Counted from the first letter of the stretch, positions 26,162-34,305 are shown. The stretch: 64,000 nt of DNA from an uncultured Dysosmobacter sp. (GCA_947625655.1 CANQPD010000006.1:1-64000); one strand, 5' to 3'. The notes: a model not told the origin generated them from the letters alone. Program-made: numbers and translations.

Positions 26162-26223
26162 GGGTGTTGCTTCCTTTCCTTTTTTAATTAAGCGCCGGAC
26201 GCCGAAAAGGGCGGAGCGCTGAA

Positions 26224-27243
26224 TTACAGATATGATTGGAATTCGTCCATGCGGACGGGCCGCCGCTCCCTGGCGGAGCGGGTGCAGGCCATGGCCAGCA
26301 GCGTGGCCTTTTGGGCGTCTTCCGCGCCCACGGGGACCGGGTAATCGTTTTCCACAGCGTCAACAAATTGCCGCACTTCCTCCTGGAAGGCGGGCAGATA
26401 GCGCTCTAAAAAGAACCAGAGGGGCCTTTCCGCCGTGACGCCTCCGGCGGTGGAGAGCACAGCGGTGGACGGCGTGTCGTTGCCGATGGAGACACAGCCG
26501 CGGGAGCCGAAGACCTCCGCCCGCTGGTCATAGCCGTAGACCGCCTGACGGGAGTTGTCGATCAGCGCCAGCGCGCCGCTTTCAAGACGCAGCACAACGG
26601 CCGCGGTGTCGATATCCCCGGCCCGGCCGATGGCCTCGTCCACCAGGACGCTGCCCGCGGCGTACACCTCCTCCACCTCGCTGCCGGAGAGGAAGCGCAC
26701 CATATCCAGATCATGGACCGTCATGTCCAGAAACAGCCCGCCGGAGGACGGGATGAATTTGGGCGCCGGCGGTTCGGAATCCCGGGAGCAGATCTTCACC
26801 ACCTGGACCTGACCGATCCTCCCCTCGGCAACGGCGCGGCGGAGGGCCTGGAAGTTGTGGTCAAACCGGCGGTTGAATCCCACTTGATATTTTAAACCAG
26901 AAACCGCCGCTTCGTCAATGACAGTTTGTATTTTAACAAGCCCCAGATCCACGGGTTTTTCACAGAACACATGCTTTCCCGCCCGCAGGGCCTCCACGGA
27001 GATATCCGCGTGAGTGCTGGTGGGGGAGCAGATCAGCACCGCGTCGATGCGGGAATCCCGCAGCAGGGCGCGGTGATCCTGAGTGAGGATCTCCGCGCCC
27101 GCGCTGCGGGCAAGCTGTTCGATCTCTTCGGTGATGTGCGGGGCGGCGATGCCCCGGATGTGAGCGCCCGGGACGCCGGAGAGGATACCGCGGATGTGGA
27201 CCCGACCGATCCGTCCCACACCAATGATACCAAGCTGCAGCAT
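26224..27243 (-). CDS. Gfo/Idh/MocA oxidoreductase, inositol 2-dehydrogenase-like
   Basis: 339 aa. N-terminal Rossmann domain (LGIIGVGRIGRVHIRGI), then the family's EKP motif (FCEKPVDL) at about residue 95 and a C-terminal substrate domain with GGLFLDMTVHDLDMVRFL (catalytic Asp/His pattern of IolG). Members oxidise or reduce cyclitols, aldoses or their phosphates with NAD(P). The overall pattern is closest to inositol 2-dehydrogenases, but no other iol gene (iolE, iolD, iolB) is present here, so the substrate is open. AAGGAGG precedes ATG 27243; operon gene 6 of 9. Confidence 0.85.
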   Translation of the reverse strand: MLQLGIIGVGRIGRVHIRGILSGVPGAHIRGIAAPHITEEIEQLARSAGAEILTQDHRALLRDSRIDAVLICSPTSTHADISVEALRAGKHVFCEKPVDLGLVKIQTVIDEAAVSGLKYQVGFNRRFDHNFQALRRAVAEGRIGQVQVVKICSRDSEPPAPKFIPSSGGLFLDMTVHDLDMVRFLSGSEVEEVYAAGSVLVDEAIGRAGDIDTAAVVLRLESGALALIDNSRQAVYGYDQRAEVFGSRGCVSIGNDTPSTAVLSTAGGVTAERPLWFFLERYLPAFQEEVRQFVDAVENDYPVPVGAEDAQKATLLAMACTRSARERRPVRMDEFQSYL

Positions 27244-27274
27244 AGCGGCCTCCTTGCGCAGTCAGAGACTTACA

Positions 27275-28843
27275 TTATTCGTACTGGGTGCCCGCGCCGT
27301 CCACCATGGCGTCATAGGCACGCTTGACCTTGTCGTAGTTCTTGTCGCGGTCCAGCACCACGCCGCGGCCCACGCCGTCCACGATGCGGCCCACGCCGAT
27401 GGCATCCAGCCTGGCGTCCGTCTCGGCCAGCAGGGCGGGGGCGGAGCCGGGCTCAGTGGAGCGGCCGTCGAAGATGATGTGCAGATACACACGGTCCAGG
27501 CCGTTGTCCCGGGCCATCTCGCAGATGTTCAGGGGGTAGTCGATGCAGCCGTGGGAGGACTTGTAGGTCAGGTAGGCCAGCAGATGCAGGCTGGTGCCGT
27601 TGCGCTTGGCGTGCTCGATGGCCTCCAGGAAGATGGGGTTCTGCTTGAAGCTGCCGTCCTTCACGGCGGCGTCCAGGCGGACGTCATCCTGCATCACGCA
27701 GCGGCCGGCGCCCAGGTTGGAGTGGCCGGCCTCGGAGTTGCCGGCCTTGCCGGCGCCCAGGCCCACATACTCGCCGGAGGCGTGGAGCTTGGACCAGGAC
27801 TGGTTGGCCAGCAGAGAATCCCAGTAGGGGGTGTCCGCCACGTGGATGGCGTCGCCCTCGTCGCCGGTGCCCAGGCCCCAGCCGTCGCAGATGATGAGGA
27901 GCATCTTGCGGTCCTTGCCCCAGTCCTTGCCCTCGCACAGGGAGTGGCCGGACATCTCGGCGGGCTGGGGGATGCCCAGAACGTCCAGCACGGTGGGAGA
28001 CACGTCGCCCAGGGAGCCGTCCCGCAGGGTGATGGGGCTGGGATCGGCGGGGTCGATCATGATAAAGGGCACCAGGTTGGTGGTGTGGGCGCCGTCGGGC
28101 TTGCCGGCGGCGGTGTACAGCTTCTCAATATTGCCGTGGTCGGCGGTGATGGCCACCACATAGCCCTTGGACAGCGCGTCGTTGACCACCACGTCCAGAT
28201 AGTGGCTGACATGGCCGCAGGCCTCGATCTTGGCGGCGGTGTTCTGGGTGTGGCCGATGACGTCGCCGTTGGCGAAGTTGGTGACGATGAAGTCGTACTT
28301 GCCCAGGGCCTCGGTCAGCTTCTCCGCCACGGTGGGCAGGGACAGCTCGGGCTTCTGGTCGAAGTCGATGCCCTTGGGGGAGGGGATGCACAGATCGTCC
28401 TCGCCGGGGAAGGGGTTGTTCTCGCCGCCGTTGAAGAAGAAGGTCACATGGGCGAACTTCTCGCTCTCGGCACAGTGGAACTGGCTCTTGCCGGCCTCGG
28501 AGAGCACCTGGGCCAGGGGCTTCACCACCTTGGCGGGGGCGAAGGCGATGGGCAGATTCTTGAACTTGTCGTGGTACATGGTCATGATGACGAAGTCCAG
28601 ATCGTTGAGCTTGCGGCGCTCCACCTTGTCAAAGCCCTCTTCGGTGAACATCTCGGTCAGCTCGATCTCCCGCTCGCCCCGGCGGCAGCAGAAGATGGCG
28701 GCGTCGCCGTCGGAGATCTTGCCCACGGGCTTGCCGTCCTCCACCAGGACCATGGGCTCCAGGTGGTAGTCGTCCTGCCCCAGTTCGTATGCTCTCTTGA
28801 CGGCTTCGGCCAGCTGGGCGCCGCCGCGCTTGATATCAGACAT
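27275..28843 (-). CDS. Circularly permuted 2,3-BPG-independent phosphoglycerate mutase
   Basis: 522 aa from ATG 28843 (GGAGG upstream). Its sequence matches GpmI but in rotated order. Residues ~1-305 correspond to GpmI from the middle of the phosphotransferase domain to the C-terminus (R55/R58; K129 in AESEK; D194/H198 in NFANGDVIGH; TADHGN; AHTTN). After a short linker, residues ~313-522 correspond to the GpmI N-terminus (IICDGWG; nucleophile S370 in GNSEAGHSN; H431; DGR; LDRDK...YDAM). All metal and Ser catalytic motifs are present; the Asp after DGR is Ser. Likely an active mutase or phosphotransferase, but the substrate may differ from 3-phosphoglycerate. In the LacI-controlled operon. 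Confidence 0.88.
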   Translation of the reverse strand: MSDIKRGGAQLAEAVKRAYELGQDDYHLEPMVLVEDGKPVGKISDGDAAIFCCRRGEREIELTEMFTEEGFDKVERRKLNDLDFVIMTMYHDKFKNLPIAFAPAKVVKPLAQVLSEAGKSQFHCAESEKFAHVTFFFNGGENNPFPGEDDLCIPSPKGIDFDQKPELSLPTVAEKLTEALGKYDFIVTNFANGDVIGHTQNTAAKIEACGHVSHYLDVVVNDALSKGYVVAITADHGNIEKLYTAAGKPDGAHTTNLVPFIMIDPADPSPITLRDGSLGDVSPTVLDVLGIPQPAEMSGHSLCEGKDWGKDRKMLLIICDGWGLGTGDEGDAIHVADTPYWDSLLANQSWSKLHASGEYVGLGAGKAGNSEAGHSNLGAGRCVMQDDVRLDAAVKDGSFKQNPIFLEAIEHAKRNGTSLHLLAYLTYKSSHGCIDYPLNICEMARDNGLDRVYLHIIFDGRSTEPGSAPALLAETDARLDAIGVGRIVDGVGRGVVLDRDKNYDKVKRAYDAMVDGAGTQYE

Positions 28844-28868
28844 AGAAAATACCTCCGGTTTTAAATTA

Positions 28869-28974
28869 ATAATTGATAATTGAGAATTGATAATTAAATA
28901 ATGATCGGAAATGGATAATTGGACGTTTCTCATGAACACCCAATTATCAATTATCCATTATAAATTATCAATTG
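28869..28974. repeat. AT-rich inverted repeat between HAD-A and the permuted mutase
   Basis: aattgataattgagaattgataatt (28871-28895) is complementary to the tandem attatcaatt copies at 28942-28974, so the operon mRNA can fold a long AU hairpin upstream of the mutase. The AT content is in sharp contrast to the neighbouring genes. It could stabilise or process the transcript (inference). Confidence 0.65.
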
Positions 28975-28977
28975 TTT

Positions 28978-29754
28978 TCACTGCCCGTCGTCGGGGGCGG
29001 TCAGCTTATCGACAGCCACCTGGCCCCGGGCGGGGAAGATGTCCAGCAGCTGGGGGAAGGTGTAGACCTTGGCGTCGGGCATGTTCTCCTCGGTAAGCTT
29101 CAGGGGCTTGTTTTTGTTGTACTGCACGGCCACGGTCATGCCGAAGTCGCAGGCCTTGGCGCCCACGATGTCACGGTTCAGGTTGTCGCCCACGTAGCAG
29201 CAGTTCTGAGGCAGAGCGCCCACCTCTTCCATGGCGTAGTAGTAGATGGCGGGGCCGGGCTTGCGGACGTAGGTGATGGAGGACTGCTGCACGGTCTTGA
29301 AGTAGGGCCGCAGGCCGTCGTTGTCCAGCCACTCGTCCACCTCCCGCTTGCCCACCAAATCACTGATGATGCCCAGGGTGTAGCCCCTGGCGCACAGCTC
29401 CTTGACGGTCTCGGCGCCGCCGGCCACCACGGTGCGGCGGCCCTTGGTCTGGCGGTACTGATAGGTCAGCTCGGCGGCGTTCTTCAGGATCAGCTCCTGG
29501 TCCATGTCATAGGCCAGCCAGCGGGTCCACAGGACCTCTTCGGGAGCCTCGCACATAAATTTCAGCGCCCATTCGCGGTACTTGTCATAGCGCTTGTCGA
29601 TGACCTCGTCAAACCACTTGTTGGCATCGTCGGTTTCCACGCCGCAGAGCTGGGCGATCTTGGCCCGGGCGGCGGAGAGATAGGCGGGGTCCTCGTCGAT
29701 GACGCGGAAGGTGCCGCCCAGATCCAGGAAAATGAAGCGGATGTCGGTGTTCAT
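28978..29754 (-). CDS. HAD-superfamily hydrolase A (tandem paralogue)
   Basis: 258 aa, HAD subfamily IA with an inserted helical cap (~residues 20-110). Motif I is FLDLGGT: nucleophile D11 is present but the usual second Asp is Gly13. Motif II IISD, motif III Lys in RKPGP, motif IV GDNLNRDIVGA are intact. One of four tandem paralogues; closest in look to HAD-B (both have YRQ.KGRR). Some active sugar phosphatases, such as E. coli YihX, also have D-x-G, so phosphatase activity remains possible. AAGGAGG lies 10 nt before ATG. Confidence 0.85.
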   Translation of the reverse strand: MNTDIRFIFLDLGGTFRVIDEDPAYLSAARAKIAQLCGVETDDANKWFDEVIDKRYDKYREWALKFMCEAPEEVLWTRWLAYDMDQELILKNAAELTYQYRQTKGRRTVVAGGAETVKELCARGYTLGIISDLVGKREVDEWLDNDGLRPYFKTVQQSSITYVRKPGPAIYYYAMEEVGALPQNCCYVGDNLNRDIVGAKACDFGMTVAVQYNKNKPLKLTEENMPDAKVYTFPQLLDIFPARGQVAVDKLTAPDDGQ

Positions 29755-29858
29755 TCCCTATTGGCCTCCTTATGTAACTTGAATATATGTCTGTTGGGGT
29801 CCCCGCGAAAACCCGGTTGCGCGGGGAGCGGAAGAAGTGACGGAACGACGTGAAGCCT

Positions 29859-29887
29859 GCCCAGAGGGCGGGCTTCACAGAGCGCGG
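29859..29887. other. Intercistronic hairpin between HAD-A and HAD-B
   Basis: gtgaagcctgccc / gggcgggcttcac forms a strong stem within the 133-bp gap between HAD-A and HAD-B, just past the HAD-B stop; a second stem cccgcg / cgcgggg lies at about 29800-29825. No T-tract follows on the minus strand, so this is more likely an RNA-processing or attenuating stem than a terminator. Confidence 0.5.
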
Positions 29888-30631
29888 TCAGTTTTGAGAA
29901 AGGGGCGGCAGCAGGTCCAGGATCTCCCGGAAGTCCTGAATAACAGCGTCGGGGCGGGTTTCCTCGGTGAACTCCACGGGGTGCTTCTTCTCCGGGGAGG
30001 AGAAGATGATGTTGCAGCCCACGCCGGCCTTCTTGGCGCCGGGGATGTCCCGCTTGATGTTGTCGGCCACGGACACGCAGTCCGCCAGCTCCACGCCCAT
30101 CTCCTTGGCGCACAGCTGATAGATCTCGCCGCAGGGCTTGCGCATATGGCACACAGAGGAGAGGACGACGGAATCGAAGTATTTGTCCAGGCCGTCCTCC
30201 TCCAGCCAGTCGGGGACCTCGTTTTCGCCGATCAGGTTGGAGATGATGCCCAGGCGGTAGCCCCGCTCGTGGAGGCCCTTGATGACCTCCACGCCGCCGT
30301 CCACGACGACGCGGCGGCCCTTGCACTGGCGGTACTGGAAGCTCAGCTCATGGCAGACCTGCCTGATGCGGGCCGGATCGTAGTCGGGCAGCAGCCACTT
30401 GCACCACAGTTCCTCGTCGCCGGACTCCTTGTTCTCGCCCAGGGCCCACTTGCGGTAGGGCTCATAGCGCGCCTCGATCATCTGGTAAAATTCCTCATAG
30501 GGAACAGGAGAGCCTGCGATCTCCGCCATCTTCCGGCGGGCGTGCTTCATATAAGGCTCCTCTAACAGGGCGATGCGCAGAGTGCCGCCCAGGTCAAAGA
30601 ATACCGCCTTATAACGCTTGTTCTGGTCCAT
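29888..30631 (-). CDS. HAD-superfamily hydrolase B (tandem paralogue)
   Basis: 247 aa with the same architecture as HAD-A: motif I FFDLGGT (D13 present, Gly15 instead of Asp), helical cap, motif II IISN, motif III RKPCG, motif IV ADNIKRDIPGA. AAGGAGG precedes ATG 30631 at 11 nt. It lies 21 bp downstream of HAD-C in the operon. Likely cytoplasmic phosphatase or phosphotransfer enzyme on a sugar-phosphate intermediate; substrate unknown. Confidence 0.85.
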   Translation of the reverse strand: MDQNKRYKAVFFDLGGTLRIALLEEPYMKHARRKMAEIAGSPVPYEEFYQMIEARYEPYRKWALGENKESGDEELWCKWLLPDYDPARIRQVCHELSFQYRQCKGRRVVVDGGVEVIKGLHERGYRLGIISNLIGENEVPDWLEEDGLDKYFDSVVLSSVCHMRKPCGEIYQLCAKEMGVELADCVSVADNIKRDIPGAKKAGVGCNIIFSSPEKKHPVEFTEETRPDAVIQDFREILDLLPPLSQN

Positions 30632-30652
30632 GGATCAAACGGCCTCCTTCTT

Positions 30653-31387
30653 TTAATTCAGCGCGGGGAAGATGTCCAGCAGCTCGGACAGGGAAGTGAT
30701 GACGTGGTCGGGGGTGAACTCCTTGCCGGTGGCGTGCTCCATATTCAAGGTGTCCGGCTCGTCAATGCGGATCATCATGCCGAAGCCGGCGGCCTGGGTG
30801 CCCTCCACGTCCCGCACCGGGTTGTCGCCGACGTAGGCGCAGTTGGCCTCCGGGGTGCCGATGCAGCGGCAGGCCAGATGATAGATGTCGGGATCGGGCT
30901 TGCGCAGGCGGACCTTGGAGGACAGGATGGTGGTCTTGAAGCACTGGGCCACACCGTCGGCGGCCATCCAGTCGGGGATCTCCGTCTCGGTGACGGTGTT
31001 GGCGATGATGCCCAGGGTATAGCCCCGGGCGCACAGCTCCTTTAAGGTGGCCACGGCGTCGGGACGGGCCACGCGGCGGCCGTCGTGGTCGCGCCACAGG
31101 CGGGTCAGGCGGGCGGCGTTGGCAAAGATCATGTTGGGCTCATAGTCGGGCAGCATGTACTGGGTCCACAGCTCGCCCTCGGAGGCGTCCAGCAAAGTGG
31201 TCTTGGACAGCTTGCGGTACTTCTTCCACCGCTCCTCCAGCTTGGCGAACAGCTCGTCGTGGCTCTCCTTGGTCTGGATCAGCTCCATCAGGCCGGCCTC
31301 GGCCTGATCGATGAACGCCTGGTCCTTCACCACCACGCGCAGGGTGTTGCCAACGTCAAAGAAAATGGTTTTGATCTCGGGGGCCAT
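30653..31387 (-). CDS. HAD-superfamily hydrolase C (tandem paralogue)
   Basis: 244 aa. Motif I FFDVGNT (D11; Gly13 in place of Asp), motif III RKPDPDIY, motif IV GDNPVRDVEGT. Motif II reads IIANT, so the usual Thr/Ser that contacts phosphate is Ala here; this makes HAD-C the most likely of the four to be catalytically altered. AAGGAGG precedes ATG 31387. Operon gene 2, between HAD-D and HAD-B. Confidence 0.84.
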   Translation of the reverse strand: MAPEIKTIFFDVGNTLRVVVKDQAFIDQAEAGLMELIQTKESHDELFAKLEERWKKYRKLSKTTLLDASEGELWTQYMLPDYEPNMIFANAARLTRLWRDHDGRRVARPDAVATLKELCARGYTLGIIANTVTETEIPDWMAADGVAQCFKTTILSSKVRLRKPDPDIYHLACRCIGTPEANCAYVGDNPVRDVEGTQAAGFGMMIRIDEPDTLNMEHATGKEFTPDHVITSLSELLDIFPALN

Positions 31388-31417
31388 AGTAAAATTCCTC
31401 CTTGTTCTATCTTCAAT

Positions 31418-32176
31418 TTATTTTGGTTGATTATAGGAACGGATGATTCCGGGGATCTCGCTGAGATCGTCGATCAGGACGTCCGGCGCCAGGCCGGTGC
31501 CGGCAAAGGCGGTGTCCCGGTGGGCGATGGAGGGGTTTCGGATCTGGATGCTGAGGGCCACTCCGGCGTTCCGGCAGCCCAGGACATCCCGGGAGAGGGT
31601 GTCGCCCACATAGGCCATCTCCCGGCAGGGAACGCCGCATTGGGCGGCAGCCAGTTCAAAGATGGCGGGGTCGGGCTTGCGGATGCCCGCGGAGGCCGAA
31701 ATGACCAGGCAGGACATGTACTGCGCGATGCCGTAGTCCTCCGCCAGCCGGGGGACAAAGGAGGTGGAGATCATGTTGCTGATGATGCCCTGGACCATCC
31801 CCATCTCATGCAGGGTCTCAATGGTCTGGCGCATATGGGGCCTGGGCACGTTTTTCACCCGGGTGGCGTCGTACATCCAGGACAGCTCCTCGGCAATGGG
31901 GGCCAGGAGTTCCTCGCCGATCTGGAAGTCCTTTAAATAAAACTCGCTCCAGATACGGGGACTGGGAAGCTCGACGCGGGATTCCTCCGACCAGTGCTTG
32001 TAGGCCTCGGCGTTTTCGTGGAGCAGGGGCGTCAGCGCCGCCGCGCCGATGGGAAGGGCGACGCCGTGGGCAGACAGGATATCCAGCAGCCGCTGGGAGA
32101 AGCGGTCGGCCATCTCCTGGTCGTGATGGACCTCGTGGAGCGTGCCGCCGACGTCGAAAAGGACTGCGCGGATCAT
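31418..32176 (-). CDS. HAD-superfamily hydrolase D (first gene of operon)
   Basis: 252 aa, the most divergent paralogue. Motif I LFDVGGT (D8; Gly10), motif II IISN, motif III RKPDPAIF, motif IV GDTLSRDVLGC. First gene of the minus operon, with AAAGGAGG before ATG 32176 and the operon promoter/operator directly upstream. Its product presumably acts on an early intermediate of the pathway, but nothing in the sequence names the substrate. Confidence 0.85.
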   Translation of the reverse strand: MIRAVLFDVGGTLHEVHHDQEMADRFSQRLLDILSAHGVALPIGAAALTPLLHENAEAYKHWSEESRVELPSPRIWSEFYLKDFQIGEELLAPIAEELSWMYDATRVKNVPRPHMRQTIETLHEMGMVQGIISNMISTSFVPRLAEDYGIAQYMSCLVISASAGIRKPDPAIFELAAAQCGVPCREMAYVGDTLSRDVLGCRNAGVALSIQIRNPSIAHRDTAFAGTGLAPDVLIDDLSEIPGIIRSYNQPK

Positions 32177-32236
32177 AAACGTTCCTCCTTTCCGGGAGCT
32201 GCGGCGATCCGCCGGAAAAGAGCTCCCCTATACAGA

Positions 32237-32252
32237 TTGTAAACGTTTGCGA
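32237..32252. promoter_or_regulatory. LacI-type operator 1 (HAD operon side)
   Basis: ttgtaaacgtttgcga, a near-palindrome around AAACGTTT (32241-32248). It lies just downstream of the minus-strand promoter (-10 at 32268-32273), placed to block transcription of the nine-gene operon. It matches operator 2. Confidence 0.75.
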
Positions 32253-32267
32253 CCTTTTACAGGTTTT

Positions 32268-32296
32268 ATTCTAAATAAGCGGGGGTGGTTTGTCAA
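32268..32296 (-). promoter_or_regulatory. Promoter of the HAD-mutase-transketolase operon
   Basis: Minus strand: TTGACA (32296-32291), 17-bp spacer, TAGAAT (32273-32268). Confidence 0.8.
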
Positions 32297-32367
32297 TATG
32301 CCAAATGCCAAAGACTGAGCGAAATTTTCGTTTTTCTGCCCAAAAGCATGAAAAACTGAGAATGTTA

Positions 32368-32396
32368 TTGACATTGAACTGAAAATCATATATTCT
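32368..32396 (+). promoter_or_regulatory. Promoter of the lacI-PHP-pfkB operon
   Basis: TTGACA (32368-32373), 17-bp spacer, TATTCT (32391-32396; TATATT overlaps at 32389). About 100 bp before the LacI gene start. Confidence 0.7.
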
Positions 32397-32403
32397 TTTA
32401 TCG

Positions 32404-32440
32404 TACAGTCGTAGGGCCGTGCCGCGGCCGCCGACTGTAA
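32404..32440 (+). other. Leader hairpin in the LacI-gene 5' UTR
   Basis: acagtcg ... cgactgt with an inner ggccg/cggcc stem, between promoter and operator 2; not followed by a T-tract. Possible mRNA-stabilising stem. Confidence 0.5.
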
Positions 32441-32448
32441 AAAATAAA

Positions 32449-32464
32449 CCGGAAACGTTTACGA
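32449..32464. promoter_or_regulatory. LacI-type operator 2 (autoregulatory)
   Basis: ccggaaacgtttacga, centred on the same AAACGTTT octamer as operator 1, 212 bp away. It lies in the 5' UTR of the LacI gene, suggesting autorepression and possible looping between the two sites. Confidence 0.75.
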
Positions 32465-32494
32465 TTTTCTGCTTCGCAGAGAGGATGATACGAT

Positions 32495-33499
32495 ATGAAA
32501 AGTGTGACCTTGAAGGATGTGGCCAAGGCGGCCGGCGTCTCCTATGCCACGGTTTCCCGGGCTTTATCCGGCAGCCCCCAGATCGGCAGCGATACCCGGG
32601 AGCGCATCATCAAGCTCTGCGACGAGATGGGCTATACCACCAATTACGTGGCCCGCTCCATGGTCATGAAGAAGACGGACCTCATCGGCCTGGTGGTCCC
32701 CTCCATCGACAACCAGTTTATGTCGGAACTGGCCTATTACGCGGAGATGAGCGCCCGGGCCCACGGCTACAACATCATGCTGTGCAACTCCGGCCCCGAC
32801 CTGAAGCAGGAGAAGACCGTGGTCAAGCTGCTGCTGGGCCGCCAGGTGGACGGCATCCTCATCGTGCCCCAGAGCCCCAAGACCTATGAGAATATCCGGG
32901 CCTACACCGACCAGGTGCCCACGGTGTTCCTCAGTGAGAACCTGCGGGACCAGCCCCAGAGCTATGTGGCGGCGGACAACAGCCGCGGCACCTACATCGG
33001 CACCAAATACCTCTATGAGCTGGGCCACCGGGATATTCTGTACTTCGGCCGCCGCCACACCACCACCCACCAGCTCCGGGCGGAGGGGTATATGAAGGCC
33101 TGCCAGGAGCTGGGGCTCCAGCAGCGGTTCTTCAACAGCGAGTTTTCCCGCTCCTCCGTGAACAACGGCTATGAGCTGGCAAAGGAGCTGTTCTCCAAGC
33201 CCATCGATTACTCCGCCATCTTTGCCTCCACGGACTCCAACGCCCTGGGCCTGCTGAAGGCGGCGGACGAGCTGCGCATCGACGTTCCCGGCCGCCTGAG
33301 CCTGATCGGCTTCGACAACATTCCCTCCACGGCCCTGCCCCGCATCGAGCTGACCACCATCGAACAGCCCAAGCGGGAGATGGCGGTTCAGGCGGTGGAC
33401 ATGCTGCGGGACAAGATCGAAAACGGCACCCAGGGCTATGTCCATCAGATCCTGATGCCCAGCCTGATCAAGCGCAGCACCTGCCGGGCGCTGGAGTGA
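32495..33499 (+). CDS. LacI/GalR-family transcriptional regulator
   Basis: 334 aa. N-terminal HTH (VTLKDVAKAAGVSYATVSRALSG) with the family hinge helix (RSMVMKKTDLIG), then a periplasmic-binding-protein-like sensor domain (GLVVPSIDNQFMSELA ... STDSNALGLLKAADELRIDVPGRLSLIGFDNIP). It binds a sugar or phosphorylated intermediate and controls the divergent operons through the two AAACGTTT operators. The ATG at 32495 follows GAGAGGATG. First gene of a plus-strand operon with PHP and PfkB genes. Confidence 0.94.
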   Translation: MKSVTLKDVAKAAGVSYATVSRALSGSPQIGSDTRERIIKLCDEMGYTTNYVARSMVMKKTDLIGLVVPSIDNQFMSELAYYAEMSARAHGYNIMLCNSGPDLKQEKTVVKLLLGRQVDGILIVPQSPKTYENIRAYTDQVPTVFLSENLRDQPQSYVAADNSRGTYIGTKYLYELGHRDILYFGRRHTTTHQLRAEGYMKACQELGLQQRFFNSEFSRSSVNNGYELAKELFSKPIDYSAIFASTDSNALGLLKAADELRIDVPGRLSLIGFDNIPSTALPRIELTTIEQPKREMAVQAVDMLRDKIENGTQGYVHQILMPSLIKRSTCRALE

Positions 33500-33521
33500 G
33501 GGCGGAAGGTCCATATTAAAA

Positions 33522-33554
33522 AACAGGATACCCGGCCCTGGGCCGGGTTCCTGT
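33522..33554 (+). other. Intercistronic hairpin lacI-PHP
   Basis: acagga-acccggccc / gccgggt-tcctgt stem, no T-tract. It may partly separate expression of the regulator from the two enzyme genes. Confidence 0.55.
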
Positions 33555-33577
33555 CACGAAAAGGGAGTAGAGACGAC

Positions 33578-34303
33578 ATGAACGGCTATTTGTACGATCC
33601 CCATACCCACACCGCGGAGACCAGCAGGTGCGGCCACCTGCCCGCCGCCGAGGTGGTGGACCGCTATGTGGCAAAGGGCTTTACCGGCCTGGTGGTGACG
33701 GATCACCTCCACCCGGAGTACCTGTCCCGCATCGACACCCAGCACAACTGGGACGCGGTGATGGATCACTATCTCTCCGGCTACCACGCCTCCAAGAAGC
33801 GGGGCGACGAGGTGGGCTTCGACGTGATCCTGGGCGCGGAGTTCCGCTTCCCCGAGAACGACAACGACTATCTGGTCTACGGCATCGACGAGCAGTGGCT
33901 CCGCTCCCACCCCTACGCCTGCTGCATGAGCGCTCAGGAATTCTTTGCGAAGTTCCACGATGAGGTGCTCATCATCCACGCCCATCCCTACCGGGACGGC
34001 AACACCACCGTGTTTGAGGACGCCGTCCACGGCTCCGAGATCATCAACAGCAACCCCCGCCACAAAAACCACTCCGATCTGGCCCTGGACCTGTGCCGCC
34101 GCCATCCCGGTTTTTACCGCCTGGCCGGGTCCGACACCCACCAGGCCGGGGACGAGGCCCGGGCGGGCGTCATCCTGCCTGAGCGGGTGGGAGACTCCTA
34201 TGCCTATAAGCACATGATCGAAACGCTCCAATTCCAGCTGTGGAGCCCTGAATTCCAGTCCTATGTGGACGCGGATGAAAAGATGCGAAAGGAAGGCAAG
34301 TAA
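33578..34303 (+). CDS. PHP-domain metal-dependent phosphoesterase
   Basis: 241 aa. The metal-binding motifs of the PHP family appear in order: DPHTHTAETSRCG, VVTDHLHPEY, GAEFRFPEN, IIHAHPYRDG and AGSDTHQAGD. Such stand-alone PHP proteins hydrolyse small phosphate esters or cyclic phosphodiesters. GGGAG precedes ATG 33578. It is followed 3 bp later by a sugar kinase and belongs to the LacI-controlled locus, so it probably acts on a phosphorylated pathway intermediate. Confidence 0.9.
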   Translation: MNGYLYDPHTHTAETSRCGHLPAAEVVDRYVAKGFTGLVVTDHLHPEYLSRIDTQHNWDAVMDHYLSGYHASKKRGDEVGFDVILGAEFRFPENDNDYLVYGIDEQWLRSHPYACCMSAQEFFAKFHDEVLIIHAHPYRDGNTTVFEDAVHGSEIINSNPRHKNHSDLALDLCRRHPGFYRLAGSDTHQAGDEARAGVILPERVGDSYAYKHMIETLQFQLWSPEFQSYVDADEKMRKEGK

Positions 34304-34305
34304 GT

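Noticed and set aside
24296-26191. 631-aa plus-strand ORF across transketolase genes
   Set aside because: Shadow of the well-supported transketolase subunits; no SD, biased Gly/His/Val composition.
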